Shown: positions 31,089 to 43,804 of the stretch, in pieces
Layout of the letters: every line of letters starts with the position of its first letter
How positions within the stretch are numbered: position 1 is the first letter of the stretch
From: Ditylenchus dipsaci
Taxonomy: Eukaryota; Nematoda; Chromadorea; Rhabditida; Anguinidae
Assembly: GCA_004194705.1 (NCBI GenBank)
Contig: SADC01001331.1
Span: 372,001-436,000 of the forward strand
Length of the DNA: 64,000 nucleotides
Direction of reading: 5' to 3'
Notes under the pieces: generated by a model
Database searches by the model: none
Told to the model about the DNA's origin: nothing
The model's input: only the letters and a program-made list of their open reading frames with translations
Translations under genes and position numbers: made by a program

Positions 31089-34000
31089 TCACGCTTTCTT
31101 TCCTAAGTCGTCAAGCTAAGATACAAAAATTGGAACATTCGTAAATTTACCAGCTCATATCCTGCTCACTCATAATCCAGAAAACTTGGAAGTTAGTAGA
31201 TCGGCACGGAAATACTAAGCCACCTGCATCGCTTCCCCATCCACATTTCTCAAGAAGTGAAGGAACACAGTCTTCGCTATTCTGCATCGGCCATCATTCC
31301 CAAGAAAGCCAAACAATTCAATCAGAGTCTGTTGGTCAATCGATGCGTAATATTTGACGACAAGCTTTAACTGAATGGCAGTCACACGATTGAGCAGCTC
31401 CGGCACATGCGGTCTGAAATGCATATGGTTTAGAGGGTATTGAGATAGGAGAGAAGCACCGTCAACCTTGTTCTAGCACCGACTGAAAGCTCGTCATTTT
31501 TCGGCTTCTCGTAGCGATGAATTACGGCAGACTTAACAAAAAATACAGTTGACGCTACTTACCCCTAAATATTTTATTGAAAATAACCAACCATAATTTC
31601 TTTTTCTGTGGGAATGTTGTGATGACCTCGTATTTGAATTGCTCTTTTGTCTCGAGCGGAATTATATTGTGCTGTGGTTGTATCACAGCTTCTATTAAGT
31701 TATTGTTTGTGTCGTATTGCTGTATAGTCTGTTCTGTTATAAAGCTTAAAAACTATTCTTGTTGTCGGTACTGCTCTAGGCACTACTATTATTCTAACTA
31801 TTACCGATACAACAAATTTGGCGCAGTCGCATTAAAATATGGAACCTGCGGATGTTCAAAAGATTTTGGAGCAAAATGCTCAATTGATAAAACTATTCTC
31901 TGAACGTTATAATCCCCCTGGCGCGGAGGCGCAGGTTAGTTCAATTTCAGGTGCAACCGAAATGCTAGTTTCTTCTCTAAATTCCGACTGGCTGACTTCC
32001 GATATGCTCCAGAGGATGACGACACTTTCGACAGTTGGTGGCTTCGATATGGCTCGATCATCTCTGAGGATGGCAAAGATCTAAGTGAAGGTGCTAAAGT
32101 CAGGTTGCTTGTAGGTAAGTTACAGCAAAGTGAGTTCAAACGTTTTTCTGAATCCGTCAAACCTAAGGGTCCTTATGAACTATCTTTTGCTGATACTACT
32201 ACTCAGCTACAGAAACTTTTTGCTCAAACTAAGAGCCTTTTCATGAAACGTTATGAATGTTTCCAACTAAAGCAAAAGATAGGTCAGGACATCTTAGAGT
32301 TTGGAGCGGAGGTTAATAGTGGATGTGAAAAGGCGGCTCCTCCTATCAAAGGAGAGGCTCTGAAATGTCTTGTATTCATCTCTGGTTTACATTCTGACTT
32401 TCATGAGCTCCGCATCAAATGTCTCCAAAAGATTGAACTTGCTGAAATAGAGAATAGAGACCCTAAACTAGACGATATTGTAGACGAATGCAAGAAGCAT
32501 CTATCTCTAAAAGAAAATGTGAAACAACTCCAGAAACAGTTCAATCACATGTCTACAAATGTTGTCACTCCCTATAGACCTGCTAAATATCAGCCTAGAA
32601 ATCCTATTAAGCCAGCAGGTATTAAATCGAAAGCGTATAGACAGACCAAGCAATATCAATACCGAGTGGGTTCTCTCTGTCATGGATGTGGAGGGAATCA
32701 CAGTAAACCTAATTGTCCCTACAAGAATTCTATTTGTCCTCAATGTCACAGAAGGGGTCATATCAAAGCGGTATGTTACACTCCTCCTGAAAACCGACCG
32801 AAACCTAATACCAATTGTTTGCAATTAATAGAGTCGCAACCAACCCTCGATGTTGAAATGGATATTTCAAACGTCTCTTTTAATTCTGTGCAAGCTAGCA
32901 TCACCGATCCCTGGTATACAACTCTAAAAGTGGAAAAATCTCCTATCAAGTTTCTCATAGATTCTGGTTCTGGCGCTACCTTGATTACTCTAAATACTTG
33001 GAACAAATAGGTAAACCACCCCTAGAATCTACTATTCTACAGGGAAAGTCATTTACGGGTCATACTTTCCAAGCTAAAGGAAAATGTAGTGTTAACGTAC
33101 AGTATTCTTCCGAACAGAAACACTATCTTTCATGTTATGTGGTAGAGAACAGCTTTTTCGATCTTATTGGCCGACCGTGGCTCATTTCTCTAGGTTTAGT
33201 TAACCGCATGACGGAAGTGTGTTCTCAGAATACTGTAGTCGCTCAAATTTCTCCTGAATCGATGGTCACTTCTCCTAAGGTGTTCGACAAGGATCACCTT
33301 CTAAAATCTTTCTCGACTCTTTTTGACGATAAAACTCTTGGATTGTGCACTAAACTAAGGCGCATTTATATTCAAACCTGGAGAAAGGCCAAGATTCATT
33401 CCTAAACGACCTGTACCCTTTGGCGTTGAAGAAACCGTTTCTGAAGAAATAGATCGTTTACTTCGTCTAAATGTAATTTGTCCAGTTGATTATAGTGAGT
33501 GGGCAGCACCTATTGTGGCTGTCAAGAAAAGAATGGTCAAATTAGAGTTTGTGCTGATTTTTCAACTGGGTTAAATAACGCGATCGAGTTAAATAAATAT
33601 CCTTTGCCGTTGCCAGATGAAATCTTTAGCAGACTTCATGGATCGAAATATTTCTCTTGTCTAGATTTTCCGATGCTTATTTCCAAATCGAGTTAGACAA
33701 TACCTCTAAAAAACTATGTGGAATAAACACTCACCGTGGTTTGTTCCAATATCAACGGCTTCCATTTGGAGTAAAATCAGCTCCATCTATCTTTCAAAAG
33801 GTCATGGATGAAATGTTGGTCAATTTCAAGTGTGCTTTTGCTTATCTAGACGATGTCATCATTGTCAGCACCTCGAAAGATCAGCATCTTAAAGACATCT
33901 ATGCCGTTCTCAATAAAATTCAATCGTTTGGTTTCAGACTGAAATTGGAAAAGTGCAAATTTTTCATGGAACAAATAGAATATTCAGGTCAAATCATAGA

Positions 34001-37000
34001 TACTAAGGGTATAAGACCTAATCCTAAGCGCACTTTGGCCGTTCGCAACATGCCCGTTCCGCAGACTGTTTCTCAGCTACGATCTTTTTTGGGTGCTATC
34101 AATTTTTATGGTAGATACATCAAGGAAATGAGGCAGTTGCGCGCGCCATTGGATAAACTACTACAGAAAGATGTCACCTACTTTTGGTCTAAAGAGTGTC
34201 AAGAGTCCTTTGACAAAGCCAAAGACATCATTTGTTCTGATCTCTTGTTAGTCCATTACGACCCTAGACTACCTATCATTGTTGCGGCAGATGCCTCTAA
34301 AGATGGCATGGGAGCTACTATAGGTCATAAGTTTCCTGATGGATCCATCAAGATTGTGGAACACGCTTCCAAGGCTTTCAATTCTGCGCAGCAAAACTAT
34401 AGTCAAATTGAGAAAGAGGGTTTAGCATTAATTTTCGCCGTAAAGAAATTCCACAAATACATTTTTGGTCAAAAATTTACTCTAAATACAGACCATAAAC
34501 CACTACTATCTATTTTTTGGTTCTAAAAAGGGAATTCCGGTGTATGCTGCTAGCCGACTACAGAGATGGGCACTAATTCTAAGTGCTTACAACTTCAATA
34601 TCATCCATATTCGTACCAATGATTTTGGTCAAGTTGACTCGCTCTCCCGACTAATTGCAGACTATCCTAGGGAAGATGAAGAGCAAGTCATCGCTATGTT
34701 GAACCTAGTCGACCTTGGAGTCGAAAACATGCTCATAAATTCGATTGAAATGATCCCTGTTACTAGTGAAGAAATCGCCAATGCCATTTGTACTGACGAA
34801 GTACTTTCTAAAATCACACATTACATGCGTGAAGGCTGGCCAGCAAATATTTCTCAGGGACCAATCGTTTCCTATTTTACTAAACGTCATGCTCTCTACA
34901 TCACCAAAGGCTGTTTGATGTATGAAAATAGAGTTGTGATTCCTACTTCTTTGCGTCCTAGAATTTTGAAAACACTACATTTGGGTCACCCGGGAATAAC
35001 TAGGATGAAACTTTTGGCTAAAGGTTATGTATTTTGGCCCGGTCTATACTCCGATATAGAAACCGTAGTCCGTTCATGTACCAGTTGTGCATCTCAGGCT
35101 AGGAATCCACTTAAGCATACTTTGAAAGCATGGCCTAGTACTGAAGGTCCATGGCAGAGGATCCACGTCGACTATGCTGGTCCGTTTTTGGGTAAAATGT
35201 TCCTCTGCATTGTAGATTCGTTCTCTAAATGGCCTGAAGTTTTCATCGCTCCTAATGCTAATACTGCTGGCTTAATACGGGTTCTAGAGTCTGTGTTTGC
35301 ACGTTATGGATATCCCCACAGTCTGGTCTCCGACAACGGTTCACAGTTTACATCGCACGAGTTTCTGAAATATTGTAAAGAAAAGGGTGTGAATCATTTG
35401 AGATCCCCTGCATATCACCCTCAGAGCAATGGACAAGCTGAACGATTTGTAGACACGTTCAAGCGCTCTGTGAATAAAATTCGAAATGAATCTTCTCTAA
35501 ATCCTTCTATTGTTGAATACCTGAGGACCTATCGCTCTACGCCTAGTACGGCCATAAAAGGAAAAACTCCTTCAGAGCTGTTTTTGGGTCGGAAAATTCG
35601 AGTAGATATCTCTCTAGTAAAGCCTCAAGAAAGGCGTAAACATCATCTAAGTGGAGAGGAGACATATAAGTCTACTATGGAGAGAAACTTTAACTCTCAT
35701 AATAATGCCCGGAAGCGGGAGTTCTCAGTTTCAGATAAAATCTACTTCAAACACTACCAAGGCCTGAAGCAGTCGTGGGTGTCTGGCGAAGTCTCTAAGA
35801 AGATGGGCAGTGTTCTCTATGAAGTGATGGCGGATTCCGGTCAGAAGCACATTCGTCATGCAACCAGATCCGTCCACGTCTCTCGCTGGCCGATCCTCTC
35901 TTTGAATGTGCTGAAGCTAAAAGGGTCCAAGAAGAAGTGCATCCTCCAATCTCTCCAAGGAATCTTGAAAATGTGGCTCAGGCAGGTAGGGCTTTTCATA
36001 ATAATGAGGCATCACCACCTACACCTAATCTACGACGTTCTACTAGAACTAGACAGGCCCCTATCAGAATGGTCTATAATTCTGAAGGCAAAGACTGGCG
36101 TTTTGCCAGAATTACTTCTAAGTAGACTAAGTTGGGCTTGATATCCAAGTACACTAATTCTCTTCTATATCTTTATCTCACTCATCTATGGCCGTGCTAA
36201 TTAACTAACCTGCACGAGGGATATATCTCTTTGGGGGTATTTTCTCTGAGTCCTAGTAGCTAAGGTGAACGGCTCGCTAAAGTCCAGCTATGATGTTTGA
36301 GTTTAATGTATTTGTTCTCTAGACTATGTGTTTCTTGGATATTCTCGCCCTTCTTTCTCTTCTATCAACCTGTCTCTTTAATTCTCAAATAAGTGTGGGG
36401 GTGTTGTGATGACCTCGTATTTGAATTGCTCTTTTGTCTCGAGCGGAATTATATTGTGCTGTGGTTGTATCACAGCTTCTATTAAGTTATTGTTTGTGTC
36501 GTATTGCTGTATGGTCTGTTCTGTTATAAAGCTTAAAAACTATTCTTGTTGTCGGTACTGCTCTAGGCACTACTATTATTCTAACTATTACCGATACAAC
36601 AGTTTCGTTTTGACAAAACCTACGTTTGTCAAGTTTCGTTTTTGCCAAATGTATCCTAGCCAACTAAATTAAAAAATTGAGCGAAATTGTCAAGTTTGAC
36701 TGTGAACTAAGTTTTACAATTTTTCAAAACTTTACATGTCTTGAAGCATCCTCTCCTATACGCTGCGATACTTTTTGTAGATTTTCCAGAAAATCGGTTA
36801 GTTCAGAATACTAAAACTAAACGCATTATACTGAAAAAAACAAGCCAAACTAACAGATTTCTCCCTAATTTGATCCCTCATTGGACCGATGGATTGGGTG
36901 AGGAAGCTGGCGAAACGGTACTTCTGCAACTGGTTCAAGTAATTGTGCTCCAAGTCCTCCAGCACTTTCAGTGCTTGAAGGTATCTAAAGACACTAAGGT

Positions 37001-40000
37001 TGCAAAAAAATATATAAGTCAAATACTTTTTGTTTTTCATCAGTTTTTGTAAGGTGGCATAGTGCTCCAGGGCAGGCAAACACATGGAGATTTGGTCAAT
37101 GGCTACATTGGCGTTTCGCTGCAACTTCCTGTATCTCACAATCTCCATGCTTTTCTGCAAAATGACTCTGCTCGAGGATTTTTTGTTCACTTTAATACAG
37201 TCGAATTCCTGAATAACGTACATCTCAAAAGTTCGTTCCATCTAGGGTCCCACACTTTTTTAGATCGATTTTCGAAGTCTTTTGCCGAAACTGATCCGTC
37301 AGTCTGGTTCGAAATATCGTAAGGATCACGATTTCGCGGGTCATTTATGAGAAACACAATAGTTTGGCCATTTAGACCCGCAACATTCTCAATAACGTAC
37401 ACCTAAATTCTAAAAAGGTGTACGTTATTGAGAATGTTGTGGGTCTAAATGGCCAAACTATTGTGTTTCTCATAAATGACCCGCAAAATCGTGATCCTTG
37501 CGATATTTCGAACCACACTGACGGATCAGTTTCGGCAAAAGACTTCGAAAATCGAGCTAAAAAAGTGTCGGACCCTAGATGGGAACGAACTTGGCTAAAG
37601 TTTAGAATGTGACCTTTTTCTAAAAATGGTCAAAATCAGTTTTTTTAGTTGTGTAACATTGTAAAAAATGCTCAGCATTCATTTTTATTGTTGGGAAAGC
37701 CAATTTTTTTGGTTCTGAGAAAAAAAAATTTTTTCGAACCACAGGGGGTATCATGGTTTTTTAGTCAAAATTTGAAAAATTTAAATTGGCGCCTTTTGAA
37801 TTTAAAAGGGATTAAGGGCTGTATAGGGAGGGGAAGGGAATAAAAGGGGCCACTAATCACACAGGGCCCACTAGCAAGAAGATGTTGAACATAGTTTTGA
37901 ATACTGGGGCCTACCGCATAAATAAACTCTGGTATGCATGCTTTTTCATGCATCCAGAGTCACTTTCGAGTGATTTGTGTCTAAGGTATGTGGGTGTGCG
38001 CATCTCAACTCCAAGCCCCCAAGCCCCTGCGCCCCCGAAGGGGGCGCAGGGGCTTGAGAGTTAGAGATGCGCGCACACACTTACCTTAGACATGATTCCG
38101 AGAAGTACTCTTGACCATAAAATGCATATAGAGTCTTTTTTTGCCACGGCCCAGTTGAAAAACATGGTGAGGCAGTCGAAGAATATAGATAATCAAATTT
38201 ATAATGTTCTGCCATAAAAGTGGCCCCTTTTATTCCCTTCCCCTCCTATACACCCCTTATTCCCTTTTAAATTCAAAAGGCGCCAATTTAAATTTTTCAA
38301 ATTTGACTAAAAAACCATGATACCCCCCTGTGGTTCGAAAAAATTTTTTTTTCTCAGAACCAAAAAAATTGGCTTTCCCAACAATAAAAATGAATGCTGA
38401 GCATTTTTTACAATGTTACACAACTAAAAAACTGATTTTGACCATTTTTAGAAAAAGGTCACATTCTAAACTCCAGCCACGAACTTGAGGGGTGTACGTT
38501 ATTCAGGAATTCGACTGTATGCGATTAGCAGTTTTCAATTTTTTTTCGTCAGACTTTAGCATATTCCGCAAATTTAAAATTTGGGACATAATCGTTGTCA
38601 AAATTTTATGATTTTGGTGCTGCAATTCAACTGAAGTTACAATTCAACTGAAAATTTTTCATTTTTACATTTACTTTTTAATTATTTCTTCCAAGTACAT
38701 TTCCTTCAATGGAGCTTTCAAAGCGAATCACTTAATTTATTATTGAAATTATCGGGCACCGCCTTAGGGGTGCAATATAATTAGTGCACACACAGCCCTT
38801 TCCATTCCACGAGCACAAATTTCCCGGTTTGCTAACTCAAAAATATTGCAATGATGGTAATAAATGAGCTATGAGTGGAAAATGGAAAGACATTTTTGAT
38901 GATTCGGGACAGCTCATGGGCAGGTCTGGACACGCATACCTTGAGCAAATCGATGCTGTCCCCTTGAACATGTTCATTGGTCTCCTCTGCCATTTTCTAA
39001 ACCACAGAACATTGGTCAATTTGGATGCGAAAATTGATCTAGGGTATTTGCCTTGATTTCGCCGCATTTTTCACTCAAATTAGACAGTTGGCGCATGGAG
39101 TCAAGGAAACCTGCAGACATCTTAGTTGATTTGAATAATCAAACAATATTTTTTACCCTGGTAATGGTAAGTGCACACTTTTAATATATTCTTGTCGTAA
39201 TGAGCAATTCTTCTCTCCAGAGCCCTTGTAAAATTATGCACATCTCCAGTGTCATAAATCGCCCTGGAACTTTTTTTATTTTTAATAGAGGAGAAAGAGT
39301 TTGAATAACCAACCTCAACACCAGTCCTACACTAGTTGAATCCGTAGTTTCCAGTTCGTACAGGCAAAACTCCTGCTCTGCACTCATTTCAGGACCTGAA
39401 ATGAAGTCAAGTCAATGACATCCTTTAAATTCGAACGGATCGACCATTCCCCGAAGTTAAGTCCGATATTTTTTGACTAAAATGCACTTTAGGGCTTTTA
39501 TCTTTTGATTTGAATGAAATTTGACTTGTAACCTTGGAGGCTTAAGACAATTTAACGTGAGTAATTCCAAAAGACAAATATGGAAAAAAAAAGTCTGGTA
39601 TGCATACATGTTTCATGCATCCAGAGTGTTCATACCTGCACGCTCCTCAAAATTAAAAAAAAAATCCTCATACTTTCGTGACCGCTGGCGCTAGTGCCGG
39701 CGCTCCTCTTAAGCTAAGCTAATGAGACTCTGCGTGCAGGTATGGCTGTGTCTCTGATTTAACCAAGATTCTCAAATGTGTTTATTTATAAGATTTCTAC
39801 TTATTTTGTGACTAAATCTTACAAAATTTCATTTTTTTTACCTGAAAAGTACCATTATGTGACATCCTTAGATGCACATTTTTATTGATCTAAATACTCA
39901 AAAATTTGGCCGATGTTTTCTTTAAATTAATTTTTTGAATTTGATTCAGATTTGCTTAACTTCAACGTTTAATACTACTGTCCATGCGATACGGAAAACA

Positions 40001-40617
40001 TGTCTTTACCAATAGATAAAGCTCTGAAAATTGAAAAGAGTAAGAAAAAGTGATATATTTTAAAACACACTATAACTTGCCCAAATTTGTTTAAAAACTC
40101 AGGCATGGTGATTAAATAAAAAATGATTAAATTAAATAAATAGCTTTAGTAAAAGAGTTTGCGATATGGGTTGAAAACTGGTCGATTATGACTTACTACT
40201 GAACTAAGGGACCAGGAGAATACAATAAATCTATGAAGATTTGGGATAGAATTTAAAAAATGCATTGAAAATACTTGTCAAGATCGGGAGACTTCTGGTG
40301 TGCTCCCCACAATCTACATATGTCAGGGCTTTTAGATGTTTTTTTTCGGAAAAAGGACATTTGGGTAAAAGAAAGACATTTTGACCATTTTTAAAGCGAA
40401 AAAAAAAAGATTTTGACTAAAATTTTCAATAATAAAAATATTTCGGGTCTCAAAAAAGTACAATTCTTTTTAAAAAGGACATCTAAGATCCCTGACGTAT
40501 GTCCAAATTTCACCATATAACCAGCAAATAATTGAACTCACATGCCGACGAGCTTCCAGTGCTTGTGCCCTCACCCGTATCCGCTGTGTTTGTGCTTACA
40601 GTTGAGATTGTAGCCAT
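31089..40617 (-). CDS. Sec15/EXOC6-like exocyst subunit, short form
   Basis: Reconstructed exons (minus): 40617-40542 (ATG at 40617), 39395-39314, 39263-39157, 39110-39052, 38996-38940, 37154-37027, 36984-36855, 36810-36736, then 31531-31467, 31413-31224, 31115-31089 (TGA). All junctions are in phase. The first eight give the Sec15 amino-terminal helical region: ELETTDSTSVGLVLR, HYDKNILKVCTYHYQGFLDS, CLPALEHYATLQKLM, YLQALKVLEDLEHNYL, LTDFLENLQKVSQRIGE. Sec15 is the Rab-effector subunit of the exocyst, which tethers secretory vesicles at the plasma membrane. The last three exons give a tail of about 94 residues (HVPELLNRVTAIQLKLVV...) that I cannot match to Sec15; total is near 330 residues against about 800 usually. 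One intron (39051-38997) uses a GC donor. An LTR retrotransposon lies antisense in the 5.2-kb intron. Confidence 0.8.
31615..31814 (+). repeat. 5' LTR
   Basis: 200 bp, TGTTGTGATG to CCGATACAACA. It differs from the 3' LTR at one position (TATAGTC against TATGGTC). It is followed within a few bases by TTTGGCGCAGTCGC, a likely tRNA primer-binding site. Confidence 0.95.
31839..36141 (+). pseudogene. gag-pol of the Gypsy element, frame-broken
   Basis: Domains in order: gag with two zinc knuckles (CHGCGGNHSKPNC and CPQCHRRGHIKAVC, near 32675-32790); protease with DSGSGAT (about 32960); reverse transcriptase with YLDDVI (33843-33860); RNase H with AADAS and NTDHKP; integrase with an HHCC-type segment (HLGHPGI, CTSC) and core (VDYAGP, SDNGSQ, HPQSNGQAER). 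The gene is divided by single-base breaks near 32080, 33008, 33370, 33527, 33668 and 34515. The last three fall in A or T runs. With LTRs 99.5% identical, so many breaks are more likely sequence errors than age. The layout is like Gypsy elements of the K02A2.6/Mag type. Confidence 0.9.
36402..36601 (+). repeat. 3' LTR
   Basis: 200 bp, matches the 5' LTR at 199 positions. It is preceded by the polypurine run and followed directly by host intron DNA. Confidence 0.95.
37198..38517. mobile_element. pogo-like element containing a foldback
   Basis: TA|cagtcgaattcctgaataac, word GTACAT, aaaagttcgttcc ... tgtacgttattcaggaattc, gactg|TA. The core matches the 5264 and 15127 copies (cgaagtcttttgcc, gatccgtcagtctgg). 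It is split by a younger foldback (37593-38479). It fills the Sec15 intron between exons 37154 and 38940. Confidence 0.85.
37593..38479. mobile_element. foldback element, TTTAGAATGTGACC family (copy 2)
   Basis: Same terminal arms as 9652-10305. The interior is a nested set of hairpins: ggcgccttttgaatttaaaa arms, then ctggtatgcatg and cctgcgcccccgaagggggc. The same inner hairpin is at 45020-45290 and 62225-62455. Confidence 0.85.
39594..39725. repeat. solo fragments of the CTGGTATGCAT hairpin family
   Basis: gtctggtatgcatacatgtttcatgcatccagag lies in the first Sec15 intron (shown here as two words, ctggtatgcatac and catgcatccagag). It is followed by ctggcgctagtgccggcgctc, a small palindrome. 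The rest of this intron (39396-40541) shows nothing else I can name. Upstream of the Sec15 start, 40618-41600 also shows no gene. Confidence 0.4.
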
Positions 40618-41608
40618 AATGCAGCCGAAAGTGCCAAAAAAAAATTTCAGCAACAACACCCTCACTGTCAGAATATCAGACGAAATTCACAAAATAAAAA
40701 TTTAACAAAATTAAAATCAGTTTTTGTGTGGCATTGTGATATATTTAAACCCCAATTTCGGAATAAAATGTGTTTCTCCTATGTGTTCTAGACTTTTTGA
40801 AGGACGTATCAAAGCATTTGATGGCTGTAAGGGCAGTTGCAAACTACTTGCTTAGTTTGCTTCCTTCTTTTTATTTGGTCTCTTCCAATTCATCCTTGCT
40901 TAATTTTGTGGAAATTTATCTTTCTTTGGGGTTCTGTTGTTAATTCGACGTTTGGTTGATGACTCAGCATTTGCTTTTGTTGAATTCATTCTCTTGTCTG
41001 GACTATAACTAATTCTTTGGACTACTGAGACCTTTTTGGAAGCTTAGTGAATTGGTAGCTTAACAAATTTGTTGTTTTGAATGACAACTTTTGTCGTATC
41101 TGTCGAATTTGCAAGGATTGATGTCCATAACTTTTTTTAATCGTTTTTTCCATGATGTACATTTTATTTGTCTAGGCGACTGTCTGAATTTTTTTCCATT
41201 TTTTAATATCTTTGCTGTCGTAAACCCCTTTTTATTTTTTATTTAGCCCGGTTGTCTTATTGCCTGAAAACTACGTCGGAAAGTCCATTGGGTGTCGAAA
41301 AGCCAGCCCTGAATTGGCCAAGAATTTCTTGACAATAAATTAGAGAGCCAGGCCTAGACGCCACTTTTAAAATTTTATTCCACGCGATTTTTGTATTTTA
41401 CTTAGAATTTTTAGTATTTTTTTGTTTTCTGGAAATATTTTTTAAACTTTTTTATTTAATTAGAAGATCATAAATCACGTGATCCTTAAACAAAAAATTT
41501 ATAATAAATTTGAGTTGCCAGGTCGCAGTACTGTTCTGGTTATTTTTTTAATATCTTAAAAAAAATATCAGTTGTTGCTATAGGATCTCAAAATTTTTGT
41601 CTTGTTAA

Positions 41609-41839
41609 AGGGCCTGACCTCTTCCTACTCGGTGGTCCCCCGCCAATTCAAAAATTTTCCCTCGATCATTGGACTTCTGTACGGATTTTTCCGCCACGTT
41701 TCTAACAAAACTAGGCCTGAAATCAAATTTTAGGCTTAGTTTTGTTAGAAACCTAGCGGAAAAATCCGTACAGAAGTCCAATGATCAAGGGAAATTTTTG
41801 AATTGGCGGGGACCACCGAGTAGGAAGAGGTCAGGCCCT
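41609..41839. mobile_element. TTAA-flanked hairpin MITE
   Basis: TTAA|AGGGCCTGACCTCTTCC ... GGAAGAGGTCAGGCCCT|TTAA. The arms are about 110 bp and nearly perfect, with a small loop at cctgaaatcaaattttagg. Part of the arm (acttctgtacggatttttcc) is related to the interior of the pogo-like element at 43395. Confidence 0.85.
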
Positions 41840-42126
41840 TTAAACAAGCTGGATCTGCAGTTTTTTGATTGAGCTGTAAAGATTAACTCAGCCGGGGATT
41901 CGACACGATGCTTTTGGCGGCATTTTAAGTTTTTGAAAAGTGTCTCAAAATTAGGAAAACCATGATTGTTGGTTCCAGTATAGAATCCCCCCCCCCCACG
42001 GGGAGTGATGAGATCGAGTAGATAACATCATATTCGTGTTTCTCGACCCCGATTTCATGAGAAAGCCGGTTGTTTTTTTAGTTCTCAGAAAAAAATTCGA
42101 TTCACAAGGGGGTATCATGGTTTTTA

Positions 42127-42563
42127 TGGCTCATTTATAAACGTTGTCGTTGTCATCGTCGTCGTCGTTGTCGTTGGAATATTTTTTTTTATGGAACCCT
42201 TTTTCGCCAACGACGACGACAACGACGACCTATTTATAAAAAATCCAACGACAACGCCAACGACAACGACAACGCCAACGACAACGAAATTTTTCATTCA
42301 AAATTGGACAATTTTCGCATTCTCAGACGAGATTTCAAGGGAAAACGTGTGGAGAATATAGTTAATCCTTAAAATTCGGACTTAAAATGCAAAATTTATC
42401 TAATTTGGAAGAAAAATTTTCGTTGTCGTTGCCGTTGGCGTTGTCGTTGGATTTTTTTATAAATAGGTCGTCGTTGGCGTTGTCGTTGTCGTTGGCGTAA
42501 AATTGCCTTTATAAATCATTTTTTCCAACGACAACGACGACGACAACGTTTATAAATGAGCCA
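42127..42563. mobile_element. GTTGTC-rich hairpin element with TTA duplication
   Basis: Ends TGGCTCATTTATAAACGTTG and its complement, flanked by TTA (42124-42126 and 42564-42566). A 3-bp TTA target suits Harbinger-type elements. The interior is almost wholly GTTGTC/GACAAC words, with tttataaa between blocks. Confidence 0.75.
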
Positions 42564-43394
42564 TTAGTCAAAATTTGAAAAATTTGAATTGGCGCCTGGG
42601 ATGGTATTCAGGTAGGTTAGTAGAGTTTTGGATCAAGAGTTACTCGTGATCTACTCGACGTGTTTCAGACGGGCCGAGTAGGTTCAAAGATCATGAGTTA
42701 CTTTTGATCTACTCAACTCGTTTCAGACACACGAGTAGAGTTTTGGATCAAAAGTTACTCGCGATCATACTCGACCTGTGAGTAATCTTTGATCTGAGTA
42801 GAATTGAGATCTTCTCGCCTAACTCGAATTCTACTCGCCTAACTCGGATTCTACTCAACCAACTCGAGTTCTACTCGCACAACTCGATTTCTACTCGCCC
42901 AACTCGGCTTTCTAACCCCGAGTTTCACGCGTAAACCCGAATTTTTTGATCAGGTTGGGTTTTACTCGCCCAACTTGGCTTTTTTAAAACGAGTGAACTC
43001 GATTTAGTATGATTAGAGTAAATTTGAACTCGTTATTTATATCAGTAAGCTTGACAGTTGTTTTTGATAATGACTATTTATTGATTCATAATTTTAGGAT
43101 ACATTGAGAGATTGATTTTGGCCTTCCAATAAAAGAGTCTCTTTAATATAGTGTCTAGGTCTGATGCTTACTGATTAAAGACACTTGTTAAAACGGTCCC
43201 TATCAAAAACTACTGGATTTTCTAGACAAAATAGGAAAATCTTGAAAAATTAAACCGTGAAATTTAAAAAAAATTCGACATTTGAGGATGAATAAGCTGA
43301 TCAAATTGGTGAAAAATTTTGAAATCTTGGTGGAAAAGTGTCGAACAAGGCGGTAACAAACTGAGGGAGTCCTAGCTTAGAGAGAGTGAAAATA

Positions 43395-43804
43395 CAGTCA
43401 AACATCAATATAGGGGCCAGTGTAAAGACCCCCTCTCCGATTAGTGGCTTTCAAAGCCATGCTCACGTGTTCTGGATTGTAGCCCGCTAATTCGAAAATT
43501 TTTAGCCTAATTGGTGAAGTTCTGTACTGATTTTTCAGCTTGATTTCCAACAAAAAAAGCCTGCAATTTAATTTCAGGTATAGCTGTGTAAGAAACCAAG
43601 TGAAAAAGTCCGTAGACAAGTTTAATGATTAGGAATTTTATTAAGGTAGGCGAAAACCTTTGTTAGAGGCATAGTTGCCCCCTTTTAAGGAGAAACTATT
43701 TCGAGATTTCACTGCATTACAGTAGAAATTCATTATTATTTGCACCCCACTAAACTAATTCAGTGAATATTTTATCGGGGTCACTTTGAGACGAAGGTTG
43801 ACTG
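43395..43804. mobile_element. pogo-like element
   Basis: TA|cagtcaaacatcaatatagg, word GGCC, ... gacgaaggttgactg|TA. The arms are diverged and the centre resembles the TTAA hairpin at 41609. Confidence 0.6.

Larger units (their letters stand above)
31615..36601 (+). mobile_element. Ty3/Gypsy LTR retrotransposon
   Basis: A complete element of about 5 kb: two 200-bp LTRs, a primer-binding site, gag-pol coding DNA and a G-rich polypurine run (agtgtgggggtg) before the 3' LTR. There is no envelope-like frame. The flanks (tgggaa left, gtttcg right) show no target duplication. It is inserted in a Sec15 intron, antisense to the gene. Confidence 0.95.

Noticed and set aside
30820..31092. 90-codon hydrophobic minus-strand ORF following the Sec15 tail
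   Set aside because: It overlaps the last Sec15-like exon in another frame, begins with GTG, has no splice site that joins it in phase, and resembles ALG6/8-type membrane segments only faintly.
31577..31903. 108-codon ORF MKITNHNFF..., and the similar 88-codon ORF at 36406
   Set aside because: Both are translations of the LTR; identity between them is LTR identity.
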